Origin: Mycobacterium sp. ACS4331
GTDB taxonomy: Bacteria > Actinomycetota > Actinomycetes > Mycobacteriales > Mycobacteriaceae
Direction of reading: 5' to 3'
DNA length: 48,148 nucleotides
Assembly (NCBI RefSeq): GCF_001667265.1
Contig: NZ_LZHW01000101.1
Coordinates: 1-48,148 of the forward strand
The notes below the pieces were generated by a model. The model ran no database searches, was not told the origin of the DNA, and saw only the letters and a list, made by a program, of their open reading frames with translations. This document shows positions 6,937-20,608 of the stretch, piece after piece. Position 1 is the stretch's first letter, and every line of letters begins with the position of its first letter. A program made the translations under genes and the position numbers.

Positions 6937-8236
6937 CGGCTTCGGTGTCCTCGTCATTCGATGGTGGGGGTTCGACCGGGCTGACCAACACGGTGCCGAT
7001 GCGGACCCGGCCGCGATGATCGGGACCGCCCTCGGCGCGCAACAGCAGCCCATGCGTCACCACCTGCGCTCCGGGCAGCGGCACGCGGCCCAGTTCCAGC
7101 CCGAGCAGACCGCCGACGGTGTCGACGTCGAGGTCCTCCTCGAACTCCACACCGTAGAGCTCACCGAGATCCTCGATCGGCAGCCGGGTGGACACCCGGA
7201 AGTTCTTGTCGCCCAAGTCCTCCACCGGTGCGATCTCGTCGGCGTCGTACTCGTCGGCGATCTCGCCGACGATCTCCTCGAGCACGTCCTCGATGGTGAC
7301 CAGGCCCGCGATGGCGCCGTACTCGTCGACCAGCAGGACCATGTGGTTGCGGTCGCGCTGCATCTCGCGCAGCAGATCGTCGAGTCGCTTGGAGTCCGGC
7401 ACGAAGACCGCCGGCCGCATCAGCGCCGACACCTGGGTGTCGACACCACCCCGGGTGGAGCTGTAGGTCTGCTGCACAAGGTCTTTGAGGTAGACGACGC
7501 CGACGATGTCGTCGACGTTCTCGCCGATCACCGGGATTCGCGAGTGGCCGCTGCGCACCGCGAGGGAGGTGGCCTGCCCGGCGTTCTTGTCGCTTTCGAT
7601 CCACACCATCTCGGTGCGCGGCACCATCACCTCGCGCGCCGGGGTGTCCCCGAGTTCGAACACCGACTGGATCATCCGGCGCTCGTCGTCGGCGACCACA
7701 CCGCGCTGCTGCGCCATGTCGACGACCTCACGCAGTTCGATCTCAGAGGCGAAGGGCCCGTTGCGGAACCCGCGCCCCGGTGTGAGGGCGTTGCCGAGCA
7801 GGATCAACAGCCGGCTCAGCGGCGTCAGCAGGACCGAAAGCGCATGCAGCGGAACGGCGGACGCCAACGCGATCGGATAGGCGTTCTGCCGTCCCACGGT
7901 GCGCGGGCCGACGCCGATGGCCACGAAGCTGACCACGATCATGATCGCGGCGGCCAGGAACAGTCCCCAGCCGACGCCCCAGAAGTCGTCGAGGAAGGCC
8001 ACCAGCAGGGCGGTGGCCGTGACCTCGCACGCGATGCGCAGCAGCACCACCAGGTTGATGTAGCGCGGCCGCTCCTGCACGACCCTGGCCAGCCGGACCG
8101 CACCCGGGCGTTCGTCTCGGACCAACTCCTCGACCCGTGCGATCGAGACGGTGCTGATGGCGGCGTCCAGGGCAGCGAACAGTCCTCCGAGGCCGATCAG
8201 CGCGATGGCGCCGAGCAGCAGACCAATTCCTGTCAC
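6929..8236 (-). CDS. CorC/HlyC-type CBS-domain membrane protein
   Basis: This 435-residue protein has an N-terminal DUF21 (CNNM) membrane domain (residues 1 to about 160, with hydrophobic segments near 3-25, 60-85, 90-110 and 130-150). A CBS pair follows (about 195-320, with VMVPRTEMVWI and DRNHMVLLVDEYGAIAGLVT), then a C-terminal CorC_HlyC domain (about 340-420). Members are linked to magnesium or cobalt efflux and resistance. It corresponds to Rv2366c and overlaps ybeY by 4 nt. The order next to ybeY is conserved across many bacteria. Confidence 0.9.
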   Translation of the reverse strand: MTGIGLLLGAIALIGLGGLFAALDAAISTVSIARVEELVRDERPGAVRLARVVQERPRYINLVVLLRIACEVTATALLVAFLDDFWGVGWGLFLAAAIMIVVSFVAIGVGPRTVGRQNAYPIALASAVPLHALSVLLTPLSRLLILLGNALTPGRGFRNGPFASEIELREVVDMAQQRGVVADDERRMIQSVFELGDTPAREVMVPRTEMVWIESDKNAGQATSLAVRSGHSRIPVIGENVDDIVGVVYLKDLVQQTYSSTRGGVDTQVSALMRPAVFVPDSKRLDDLLREMQRDRNHMVLLVDEYGAIAGLVTIEDVLEEIVGEIADEYDADEIAPVEDLGDKNFRVSTRLPIEDLGELYGVEFEEDLDVDTVGGLLGLELGRVPLPGAQVVTHGLLLRAEGGPDHRGRVRIGTVLVSPVEPPPSNDEDTEADD

Positions 8237-8787
8237 GACTGTCCGAGTTCGGGATGTTGGTGGAAGTCGCGCGACTTGTCGAGCAGGTGGGCGTCGCGCT
8301 CGGCCTGACGGGCCTGCCGGTACAGCGTGGCCTGCTCGTCATACCAGTCCTCGAGCAGCTGCCGCTGCAGCGCGAACATCTCCTTCTCCTCGTCGGGCTC
8401 GGCGTGGTCATAGCCCAGCAGGTGCAGCACTCCGTGCACCGTGAGCAGCGCCAGTTCGTGCTCGACATCGTGGCCGGCGGCCTTGGCCTGCTCGGCGGCG
8501 AACTGCGGGCACAGGGCGATGTCACCCAGCATCGACGGGCCGGGCTCGGCCGCGTCGGGGCGCCCGCCCGGTTCGAGCTCGTCCATCGGGAAGCTCATCA
8601 CGTCCGTCGGGCCGGGCAGGTCCATCCAGCGCATGTGCAGATCGGCCATCGCGTCCGTGTCCAGCAGCACCATGGACAGTTCGGCCCCAGGGTTGACGTC
8701 CATCTTCTTGATGACGAATCGGGCGACGCTGATCAACTCCTCCTCGGAGACGTCGACGCCGGACTCGTTCGACACTTCGATGCTCAT
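8233..8787 (-). CDS. ybeY: Endoribonuclease YbeY (rRNA maturation)
   Basis: This 184-residue single-strand-specific metallo-endoribonuclease acts in 16S rRNA 3' processing and ribosome quality control. The zinc motif H-x3-H-x5-H is complete: His118, His122 and His128 (HGVLHLLGYDH). The MSFPMDE segment typical of the family is at about 64-70. The start is ATG 8787, because the family begins MSIEV; the frame is open 16 codons further. It starts 7 nt after the phoH stop. Confidence 0.95.
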   Translation of the reverse strand: MSIEVSNESGVDVSEEELISVARFVIKKMDVNPGAELSMVLLDTDAMADLHMRWMDLPGPTDVMSFPMDELEPGGRPDAAEPGPSMLGDIALCPQFAAEQAKAAGHDVEHELALLTVHGVLHLLGYDHAEPDEEKEMFALQRQLLEDWYDEQATLYRQARQAERDAHLLDKSRDFHQHPELGQS

Positions 8788-8794
8788 GTACGGC

Positions 8795-9835
8795 TCACTT
8801 CCGGGCGCGGCGCTGCCCGCGGTTGCTGCCCGCATGCGCTCCGGCCCTCTCGTAGGCGTCGACGATCTCGGAGACCAGGCGGTGACGCACCACGTCGGCG
8901 CTGGTCAACTCGCACACTCCGATGTCGTCGATGTCCCCGAGGATGTTGATCGCGGCGCGCAGGCCCGACGTCGAACCCCCGGGCAGGTCGACCTGGGTGA
9001 CGTCGCCGGTGACCACGATCTTCGAGTTGAACCCCAGCCGGGTCAGGAACATCTTCATCTGCTCCGGCGTGGTGTTCTGCGCCTCGTCGAGGATGATGAA
9101 CGCGTCGTTGAGGCTGCGGCCCCGCATGAACGCCAGCGGTGCGACCTCGATCACCCCGGCCGCCAGAAGATTCGGGATCGCGGCGGGATCCATCATGTCG
9201 TGCAGCGCGTCGTACAGCGGCCGCAGGTAGGGATCGATCTTCTCGGTCAGGGTGCCCGGAAGGAAGCCCAACCGCTCCCCCGCCTCGACGGCCGGCCTGG
9301 TCAGGATGATGCGGTTGACCTGCTTGGTCTGCAGCGCGTTGACGGCCTTGGCCATCGCCAGGTAGGTCTTGCCGGTGCCGGCCGGGCCGATGCCGAACAC
9401 GATGGTGTGGGCGTCGATCGCGTCCACATACCGCTTCTGGTTCAGCGTCTTGGGCCGGATGGTCTTGCCGCGGCGCGACAGGATGTCGAGCGTGAGGACC
9501 TCGGCCGGGGACTCCTCCTCGGCGCCGGTGAGCATCGCCATGCTGCGCCGCACGACATCGGGGGTCACGGCCTGTCCGCCCGCGACGATCGTGATCAGTT
9601 CGGCGATCGCGCGCTCGGCCAACGCGACGTCGGCAGGTTCACCGGTCAGGGTCACGGCGTTACCGCGTACATGCAGGTCGGCGGCCAGATTCTCTTCGAG
9701 TACGCGCAGATTCTCGTCGGCGGATCCCAGCAGGCCGACCACGTAAGGAGGCGGCACCTCGACCCTGATGCTGCTCTTCACCGAATCTCCGGCCATCGGT
9801 GATACTGCGGCGGTGTTCGTTTCGCGGGGCGTCAC
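8795..9835 (-). CDS. phoH: PhoH-family ATPase
   Basis: This PhoH-like P-loop ATPase has 346 residues from the GTG at 9835. Walker A is GPAGTGKT (about 150-157) and Walker B lies in AFIILDEAQN. An N-terminal KH-like region (about 25-95) precedes the ATPase, as in Rv2368c (PhoH1). The family is thought to act in RNA metabolism alongside YbeY. The start is uncertain: the frame is open to 9955, and ATG 9796 is another choice. I preferred GTG 9835 because it gives a length close to PhoH1; no strong ribosome site is visible. Confidence 0.9.
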   Translation of the reverse strand: MTPRETNTAAVSPMAGDSVKSSIRVEVPPPYVVGLLGSADENLRVLEENLAADLHVRGNAVTLTGEPADVALAERAIAELITIVAGGQAVTPDVVRRSMAMLTGAEEESPAEVLTLDILSRRGKTIRPKTLNQKRYVDAIDAHTIVFGIGPAGTGKTYLAMAKAVNALQTKQVNRIILTRPAVEAGERLGFLPGTLTEKIDPYLRPLYDALHDMMDPAAIPNLLAAGVIEVAPLAFMRGRSLNDAFIILDEAQNTTPEQMKMFLTRLGFNSKIVVTGDVTQVDLPGGSTSGLRAAINILGDIDDIGVCELTSADVVRHRLVSEIVDAYERAGAHAGSNRGQRRARK

Positions 9836-10011
9836 GTGGTGTTCTGTGCCTGCTTTCTGCTCGTCAGGGCGGTTTGCTCGGTGGTGCGAGTCTACCGCCG
9901 TGCGGACAGACCGCCCAATGGTTACTGTTTCTGCGCTCTTCGAAGCCTGGGCCACGTAAGCTGCCCTCAGGCAAACCCTGGGGTGGGACTGGTATTGAGA
10001 GAGCAGCTGTG

Positions 10012-11142
10012 ATGATCGCGACCGTGCATGCGGTGTCGCGTCAGGCCGATCACTACCACTGGATCACTGCGCTGCTCACCGCCCGCGGGGCCCAGCGAGC
10101 CACCTCCATCGTGGTTGCGCTCCTCGTGGCGATGCTCGGCATCCTGCCGTTCGCCATGGTCTTCAGTCCGTCCGGCGCTCAGGGCACTCGCGATGTGACC
10201 ATCGTCGTCGCCGTAACGGTGCTCGCATTCCTCATCGGGGCGGCGTGGCTGCGCGCCCGATGGCCGAGCCGACGGCAGTCGGTGGTCTTCGTCGCCCTGG
10301 AGGCCGCCGGGATCACCGCGGTGGCCGTGGTGCAGGCCAATCCGGTTGCGGGACTCGCGGTGGCCACGGCGTATTCCGCGCTGGCTGGTTACGTCATGTT
10401 CTTCCACACCGTGCGATACCTGCCCGCGGTTGCGGTGGCCGCGGTGGGCACCGCGCTGGTGCCGTTCCTGCGCCAGGTCTATTCGGGCGATCCGGTGTGG
10501 GCGTGGTGCCAGCTGGTGGCCATGTTGACGCTGTTCATCGTCGCGGCGCTCGGCGGGTACGCGTTGGTGCACCTGATCGGCATCACCTCCCCGGACTCCG
10601 ACCTCGAACCGCTGACCGGCCTGCTGAACAAGGATGCGTTCTACGAGGCCACCGGCGCGCTGATCGCCAGTCGGAGCCGCCTCGACGACCGCCACCTGGT
10701 GATCGTGGTGGTCAGCCTCGACCACTTCGGTCTGCTCACCGGTTCGGGCGGGTTGACGGCCGGGGAGAAGGCCCGGGTGGCGGTGAGCCGGACGCTGCGG
10801 GAGACCACGCGCCACGACGCCGTGGTGGCCCATGTCGGCGACAGCGAGTTCCTGGTCGCCGACAGCTTCGTCTCGCCCGACTCCAGTGCGCTGGTCGAGC
10901 GCATCCGCAGCGCGATCCGGTCGACGCCGCTGCGCCTGAGCGCAAGCATCGGTGTGGTCAGCACGCCCATGGGTGAACTGGCGGCGTGCCCGCCGTATGA
11001 CCTTCTGGACGAGTTGATCGCGTTGGCGGCCACCGCGATGTACGAGGCCCGCCGCGCCGGCGGTAATCGCGCCGAGTACGTGGTGTGCGCGCGACCGACG
11101 GCCCTCGACGGCTACCCGGACCGCACCGAGGACGCGAGCTAG
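10012..11142 (+). CDS. Membrane protein with degenerate GGDEF domain
   Basis: This 376-residue protein has about six hydrophobic segments (residues 31-51, 62-80, 90-108, 111-130, 136-153 and 166-190) followed by a GGDEF-like domain (about 195-360). The domain opens with the usual DxLTGLLNKDAF-type motif, but the signature GG(D/E)EF reads GDSEF (276-280), so a key catalytic and metal-binding acid is Ser278. Cyclic-di-GMP synthesis is therefore unlikely; a sensing or binding role is possible. ATG 10012 directly follows a GTG at 10009, and GAGAG lies about 8 nt upstream. It converges on rsmE (4-nt overlap of the 3' ends). Confidence 0.75.
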   Translation: MIATVHAVSRQADHYHWITALLTARGAQRATSIVVALLVAMLGILPFAMVFSPSGAQGTRDVTIVVAVTVLAFLIGAAWLRARWPSRRQSVVFVALEAAGITAVAVVQANPVAGLAVATAYSALAGYVMFFHTVRYLPAVAVAAVGTALVPFLRQVYSGDPVWAWCQLVAMLTLFIVAALGGYALVHLIGITSPDSDLEPLTGLLNKDAFYEATGALIASRSRLDDRHLVIVVVSLDHFGLLTGSGGLTAGEKARVAVSRTLRETTRHDAVVAHVGDSEFLVADSFVSPDSSALVERIRSAIRSTPLRLSASIGVVSTPMGELAACPPYDLLDELIALAATAMYEARRAGGNRAEYVVCARPTALDGYPDRTEDAS

Positions 11143-11873
11143 GCCCAGCGCTGCGTCAGCACGCCCAGGGCGCCGAGGGTGACCGCCGCGGCCGTCGACG
11201 TGCGCAGGACCGTGGGCCCCAGCCGCACCGCGTGCGCGCCGGCCGCGGTGAACGCCGCGATCTCCTCATCGCTGACGCCGCCCTCCGGGCCGACGATCAG
11301 CGTGATCGAATCCGCCTGCGCCACGGGTAGTTCCGCCAGCGGCACGGTGGCCGACTCGTGCAGCACCAACACCAGGCCCGACCCGGGCAGTCGTTCGGTG
11401 AGCTGCTTGGTGCTCACCGGACCCGATACGCCGGGGATGAAGGCGCGCCGGGACTGCCGGGCCGCGGAACGCACGACGGCACGCCAGCGGCGCAGGCCCT
11501 TGTCGGCGCGCGCCTCGTCCCAGCGGGCCACGCAGCGGCCGGCCTGCCACGCGATGAACTCGTCGGCGCCGGCCTCGGTGGCCAGTTCGACGGCCAGCTC
11601 GGAGCGCTCCGCCTTGGGGATCGCCTGCACGACGGTGACGTACGGCACCGGGCCGGCGACGCTGCGCCGGTTCACCACCCGCGCGCTCAGCTCACGTTTG
11701 GTGGTGGCCTCGACCTCGCAGTCGGCCAACTCGCCGGCGCCGTCGCCGACGACGATGCGCTCCCCGACTCGAAGCCGACGGACCGTCGCGGCGTGGAAAC
11801 CCTCGTCGCCGTCGACGACGGCCAGTTCACCGACTCCCGGAACGCGGTCGGCGTAGAACAGCGGGTCGGACAC
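11139..11873 (-). CDS. rsmE: 16S rRNA (uracil1498-N3)-methyltransferase
   Basis: This 244-residue SPOUT-class methyltransferase methylates U1498 of 16S rRNA using S-adenosylmethionine. It has an N-terminal PUA-like domain (1-75), then the knotted domain with LIVGPEGG (about 192-199) and the C-terminal RLGPTVLRTSTAA that forms the SAM pocket. The start is GTG 11873, which gives SDPLFYADRVP as in Rv2372c; it begins 4 nt after the dnaJ2 stop, so the pair is likely co-translated. Confidence 0.93.
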   Translation of the reverse strand: MSDPLFYADRVPGVGELAVVDGDEGFHAATVRRLRVGERIVVGDGAGELADCEVEATTKRELSARVVNRRSVAGPVPYVTVVQAIPKAERSELAVELATEAGADEFIAWQAGRCVARWDEARADKGLRRWRAVVRSAARQSRRAFIPGVSGPVSTKQLTERLPGSGLVLVLHESATVPLAELPVAQADSITLIVGPEGGVSDEEIAAFTAAGAHAVRLGPTVLRTSTAAAVTLGALGVLTQRWA

Positions 11874-11877
11874 TCCC

Positions 11878-13029
11878 CTAGCGACCGGTGAAGGTCTCGC
11901 GCAGGCGGCTGAAGATGCTGCCGTTGCTCGAATGGCTCGCCGAGTGCGTGGACCTGACCTCGGCGACGTCACGGCCGCGGTGCTCCTTGAGCTTGCGGAG
12001 CAGATCGATGTCGGTCGAGTCGAGCTTCTCCGGCACCACGACGTCGATGTGGGCGTGCAGGTCGCCGCGCACACCCGAACGCAGGTGCGGCATCCCGTGC
12101 CCACGCAGCGTGGTGACCGACCCGGGCTGGGTGCCGGCCGGGATGGTGATCTCGGTGGGTCCGTCGAGGATCGCGTCGACACTGACCGTGGTGCCCAGCG
12201 CGGCGTCGACCATCGGCACCTCGACGGTGCAGTGCAGGTCGTCGCCGTCGCGGACGAAGATGTCGTGAGCCTGTTCGTGGACCTCGACGTACAGGTCTCC
12301 CGCGGGGCCGCCGCCGGGACCGACCTCGCCCTGGGCGGCCAGCCGGACCCGCATGCCGTCACCGACACCGGCGGGGATCTTGACGCTGATGTCGCGGCGG
12401 GCGCGCACCCGGCCGTCACCGCCACAGCGATGGCAGGGGTCGGGGATGACCTCGCCGACACCGCGGCAGGTCGGGCAGGGCCGGGACGTCATGACCTGGC
12501 CGAGCAGCGAACGCTGCACGCTGGAGACCTCGCCGCGGCCACCGCAGGTGTCACACGCCACGGGCTGTGAGTCGCCCTCGGTGCCCTTGCCGTGGCAGCG
12601 GTCGCACAGCACGGCGGTCTCGACGGTCACCTGCTTGGTGACGCCCGTCGCGCATTCGGTGAGATCAAGCCGCATCCGCAGCAGCGAGTCGGACCCGGGG
12701 CGCACGCGCCCAGTGGGCCCGCGGGAGGCGCCGCCACCGCCGAAGAACGCCTCGAACACGTCGCCGAGGCCGCCGAAACCACCGGCGAAGCCGTTGCCCG
12801 CGGCGCCGGCGGTCTCCAGCGGGTCACCGCCGAGATCGACGATCCGCCGCTTCTCCGGGTCGGTGAGCACCTCGTAGGCGACCGAGATCTCCTTGAACCG
12901 TGCCTGCGCCTCTTCGTCGGGGTTGACGTCGGGATGCAGCTCCCGCGCAAGCTTGCGGTAGGCGCGTTTGAGCTCCGCATCGCTGGCGCCCTTGCTCACC
13001 CCGAGCAGGCCGTAGTAATCGCGTGCCAC
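11878..13029 (-). CDS. dnaJ2: Co-chaperone DnaJ2
   Basis: This 383-residue type I J-protein stimulates DnaK ATPase and delivers substrates. The J domain is at the N-terminus with HPD at 32-34, followed by a Gly/Phe-rich stretch (about 75-110). Four CxxCxGxG zinc repeats follow (CDRCHGKG, CDTCGGRG, CPTCRGVG, CHRCGGDG) and then the C-terminal substrate-binding domain. The start is GTG 13029 (ARDYYGLLGV follows), giving nearly the length of Rv2373c. It lies 52 nt downstream of hrcA. Confidence 0.95.
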   Translation of the reverse strand: MARDYYGLLGVSKGASDAELKRAYRKLARELHPDVNPDEEAQARFKEISVAYEVLTDPEKRRIVDLGGDPLETAGAAGNGFAGGFGGLGDVFEAFFGGGGASRGPTGRVRPGSDSLLRMRLDLTECATGVTKQVTVETAVLCDRCHGKGTEGDSQPVACDTCGGRGEVSSVQRSLLGQVMTSRPCPTCRGVGEVIPDPCHRCGGDGRVRARRDISVKIPAGVGDGMRVRLAAQGEVGPGGGPAGDLYVEVHEQAHDIFVRDGDDLHCTVEVPMVDAALGTTVSVDAILDGPTEITIPAGTQPGSVTTLRGHGMPHLRSGVRGDLHAHIDVVVPEKLDSTDIDLLRKLKEHRGRDVAEVRSTHSASHSSNGSIFSRLRETFTGR

Positions 13030-13081
13030 TCGCGTTGTCCCCACACTTCTCGTTCGTTGTGTCCGGCTGGGCGGAGGTTCG

Positions 13082-14125
13082 CTAGCGCGCCCCCAGCACC
13101 TCGCCGATGTAAAGAGCAACTGCGGCGACACTGGCGATGGTTCCCGGATAATCCATCCGTGTGGGGCCCAACACGCCCATGCCGCCGTAGACGGTGTCCA
13201 TTGTGCCGTATGTCGTCGACACCACCGACGTCCCGGCCATCTGTTCGGCACCTGAGGCCACCTGCGCCTCGTGCCCGATGCGGACCGTGACCTTGCCGGC
13301 CTCCTGCTGAGCCGCGAGCAGCTTGAGCACGACGACCTGTTCCTCGAGCGCCTCAAGCACCGAGCGCAGCGAACCGCCGAAGTCGGCGGTGTTGGTGGTC
13401 AGGTTGGCGGTGCCGCCGGTGAGCAGGCGTTCCTCGCGGTGCTCGACCAGGGATTCCAGCAGCACCGTCGCGGCGCGCCCGACCGCGTCGCCCAGCCCGC
13501 CGCGACCGTCGAGTTGAGACGCCAGATCGGCCACGGCGACCGAGGCCGCGGCCATCTTCTTGCCGTCGAGCGCCTTGCCGAGCAGTTCGCGAAGCTGTGC
13601 CAGCTGGTGGTCGTCGATGGCGTCGCCGAGTTCCACGATGCGCTGGTCGACGCGGCCCGAGTCGGTGATGACGACCAGCAGCAGCCGTGCCGGTGAGAGC
13701 GCCACCACCTCGAGGTGACGCACCGTGGACGACGACAGGGTCGGGTACTGCACGACGGCGACCTGCCGGGTCAGCTGCGCCAGCAGGCGCACCGCGCGAC
13801 GCAGCACGTCGTCGAGGTCCACGCCGGACTCGAGGAACTTCAGGATCGCGCTGCGCTCGGGTGAGGACAGCGGCTTGACGTGGTCGAGGCGGTCGACGAA
13901 CTCGCGATAGCCCTTCTCGGTCGGCACCCGGCCCGAGCTGGTGTGCGGCTGGGTGATGTACCCCTCGGCCTCCAGCACCGCCATGTCGTTGCGGATCGTG
14001 GCGCTCGAGACCCCGAGGTTGTGCCGTTCGACGAGGGCCTTCGAACCGATCGGCTCTTTGGTGGAGACGAAGTCCGCGACGATGGCGCGAAGCACTTCGA
14101 AGCGGCGATCGTCAGCACTACCCAT
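13082..14125 (-). CDS. hrcA: Heat-inducible repressor HrcA
   Basis: HrcA (347 residues) represses groE-type heat-shock genes by binding CIRCE elements. The N-terminal winged helix holds GVSSATIRNDMAVLEAEGYI, followed by the TSSGRVPTEKGYREFVD signature and the GAF-like core. ATG 14125 (MGSADDRRF) was chosen by family similarity; the purine-rich GGGGAAGGAC lies about 12 nt upstream. I see no CIRCE element in its own promoter region. Confidence 0.95.
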   Translation of the reverse strand: MGSADDRRFEVLRAIVADFVSTKEPIGSKALVERHNLGVSSATIRNDMAVLEAEGYITQPHTSSGRVPTEKGYREFVDRLDHVKPLSSPERSAILKFLESGVDLDDVLRRAVRLLAQLTRQVAVVQYPTLSSSTVRHLEVVALSPARLLLVVITDSGRVDQRIVELGDAIDDHQLAQLRELLGKALDGKKMAAASVAVADLASQLDGRGGLGDAVGRAATVLLESLVEHREERLLTGGTANLTTNTADFGGSLRSVLEALEEQVVVLKLLAAQQEAGKVTVRIGHEAQVASGAEQMAGTSVVSTTYGTMDTVYGGMGVLGPTRMDYPGTIASVAAVALYIGEVLGAR

Positions 14126-14273
14126 ATCTGGCACCCGTCCTTCCCCAAACGAACCAGCAATTCAGTTAGTCCATTTTACGGTCTGTCGCCAACAGCGTTG
14201 AGGAGCGCGACCGCGGCGACTAACCTTCCGGTATCGAGTCGAGCCGGGGGGCCGTACGAGGAGAGACCTGCCG

Positions 14274-14588
14274 ATGATCTTCAAGGGTGTCCGCGACGGC
14301 AAGCCCTATCCCGAGCACGGCCTCACCTATCGCGACTGGTCGCAGATCCCGCCCCGGCAGATCAGGCTCGACGAACTGGTCACGACGACGACGGTGCTGG
14401 CCCTGGACCGGCTGCTGTCGGAGGATTCGACGTTCTACGGCGATCTGTTCCCGCACGCCGTCAAGTGGCAGGGCATCGTCTACCTGGAGGACGGCCTGCA
14501 CCGCGCGGTGCGGGCCGCGCTGCGTAACCGCACGGTGCTGCACGCCCGGTTGTTCGATATGGACGTGCTGGCGCCGCAGGCGGGGTGA
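14274..14588 (+). CDS. Conserved mycobacterial protein, Rv2375-like
   Basis: This 104-residue protein of unknown function begins MIFKGVRDGKPYPEHGLTYR and is preceded by GGAGAG 9 nt upstream of the ATG. It contains IRLDELVTTTTVLALDRLL and a LEDGLHRAVRAALRNRTVLHARL segment; that 'DGxHR' feature is seen in ParB/sulfiredoxin-like small folds, but no function follows from it. It takes the place of Rv2375 between hrcA and mbtH. The secreted-protein gene cfp2 that lies next in M. tuberculosis is absent here. Confidence 0.8.
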   Translation: MIFKGVRDGKPYPEHGLTYRDWSQIPPRQIRLDELVTTTTVLALDRLLSEDSTFYGDLFPHAVKWQGIVYLEDGLHRAVRAALRNRTVLHARLFDMDVLAPQAG

Positions 14589-14617
14589 CCGGTTCCGCCG
14601 CCCCTATTGCGCCGAAT

Positions 14618-14669
14618 AATGTGCGGATCTGCAGGGAATTTCGGCGAAATACATGCAATTCCGCACATT
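14618..14669. terminator. Bidirectional hairpin terminator between convergent genes
   Basis: AATGTGCGGA (14618-14627) and TCCGCACATT (14660-14669) are a perfect 10-bp inverted repeat, with a second small hairpin ATTTC-GGC-GAAAT (14638-14650) inside the loop. The plus-strand stem is followed by TT, continuing TTTT from the stem. It lies in the AT-richest part of the 140-bp gap between the convergent Rv2375-like gene and mbtH. The nested double hairpin would end transcription in both directions. Confidence 0.55.
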
Positions 14670-14728
14670 TTCGGAGTGGCGGGGGTACCGGCGGCGGGAG
14701 CGTGGCGACGGGGTAGCCGCGGGCGGGT

Positions 14729-14932
14729 CTACCCGGCCCGCAGGCTGCGCGGCCGGATGTCGGCCCAGTTCTGCTCGACGTAGGCCAGCGCCTCGGCGCG
14801 GGGCGCCTCGCCGAACACCACCGTCCACCCTGCCGGGACATCGACGAACGCGGGCCACAGGCTGTGCTGCTCCTCATCGTTGACCAGCACATAGAAGGTG
14901 CCGTTCTCGTCATCGAAGGGGTTGGTGCTCAT
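14729..14932 (-). CDS. mbtH: MbtH, small NRPS adenylation-domain partner
   Basis: This 67-residue protein is the founding-type MbtH-like protein. It binds NRPS adenylation domains (here most likely MbtB, MbtE and MbtF) and is needed for their solubility or activity. The signature N-x-E-x-Q-x-S-x-W-P is at 18-27 (NDEEQHSLWP), followed by VPAGW and a C-terminal VEQNWADIRP. It is the last gene of the operon; its start overlaps the end of mbtG by 23 nt. Confidence 0.96.
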   Translation of the reverse strand: MSTNPFDDENGTFYVLVNDEEQHSLWPAFVDVPAGWTVVFGEAPRAEALAYVEQNWADIRPRSLRAG

Positions 14933-16210
14933 GGCTTCTCCTGCTGTTGCGATCGGTGGATTCGGTCAGGTCCGCGCCCAGCACTCGATCGGAGAGCAGG
15001 CCCAGGCAGCTGAGGTTGGGGAACCCCGGGCCCTGGTTGAGACCGGACAGATTGGGCAGGAACAGCTTCGGCGACAGCCCCTCGACGGCGAGGTCGTAGC
15101 CGATCGACTCCTGCAGTCGCTCGCCGGTCATGGGACCGCCGAGGCTCAGTTCGATGAGGTCGAGCGCATCCTGGGTGAACAGGTCGGTGAACCACAGCGC
15201 GTCGGCCCCGGACCCGTCGATGACGAGGTCGAACCCGTGCACGGTCTCCAGTGACTCGCCGGCCCGGTCGGTGTGCAGGGTCAGCCGGATCTGTTCGTCG
15301 CGGGCGACGGCGTGGGCGACCCGTCCGCGCAGATGCCGGATGCGGTCGTCGGCCAGCAGGGCATCCTGCACGCGCGCCGAGAACACGCCGCGGTCGGTGC
15401 GCGCGATCGCGTCCCGGCGTTCGGCCAGCGTGAGCCCGGACCAGTGGGTGGGGTCGGAGAACAGGGTGTTCTCGAAGAACCCCTCGCCGCGGGTGAACAG
15501 CGTCACCTGCGGCGAGATCACCGTGATGGTCGAAACCCGGTGCGCGAACAGCTCGTTGAGGATGGCTGCGGCCGTCTCACCCCCGCCGATCACGACCACC
15601 CGTTCGGCGGTGATGCGTTCGTGCGCCGACGCCCGGTGCCAGAACTGGGCGATGGACAGCACGCGCGGATTGCCCGGCAGGATCGAGCGTTCGGCCTGAC
15701 CGGGCCCGGTGACCATGACGGCGTCGGCGTCGATCGTGGTGGTCTCGGTGTCCAGCTCGGTGCGCAGCGCCCAGCGCCCGCGGTCGACGCCCATGCTGGT
15801 GACCTCGCCGCGGACGACGTCCATGCCGACGTTGTCGGCGACCCAGCGCAGGTACTGCGCCCACTTGCGGTGTGCGGGCGCGGGCCGACCGCGGTCCACC
15901 CACTCGGCGAACTGCCCGGTGGCCACCAGGTGTGCCTGCCAACTGTGCCGCAGCATCACGTCGTCGAGTTCGGCGTTGCGCCGTGGCGCCACGGTCGACC
16001 GGTAGGGGAAGCCGACGTCCTTCTCGGGGCTCGTGCCCAGCCTGTGGTTGCCGTCGGTCCAGCCGCCGCTCGACTGCCAGTTGGCCGCGACCGCGGTGCG
16101 CTCCACCGCGACCACGTGCGGTGCCGCGATGCCCATGTCGCGCAGCACGGCGGCCTTGGCCGCGACCGCGACGGCCTTGGGTCCGGCGCCGATGATCGCC
16201 AGTGTGCCGG

Positions 16211-16214
<4 letters not shown>
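14910..16214 (-). CDS. mbtG: L-lysine N6-monooxygenase
   Basis: MbtG (434 residues) is the FAD- and NADPH-dependent hydroxylase that makes the N6-hydroxylysine hydroxamate ligands of mycobactin. The FAD motif is IIGAGPKAVAV (7-17), the NADPH motif is VVVIGGGETAAAI (about 207-219), and the usual ATG...D region is near the C-terminus. The length is close to the 431 residues of Rv2378c. Its ATG overlaps the mbtF stop by 4 nt. Confidence 0.94.
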
Positions 16215-20604
<4,390 letters not shown>

Positions 20605-20608
<4 letters not shown>

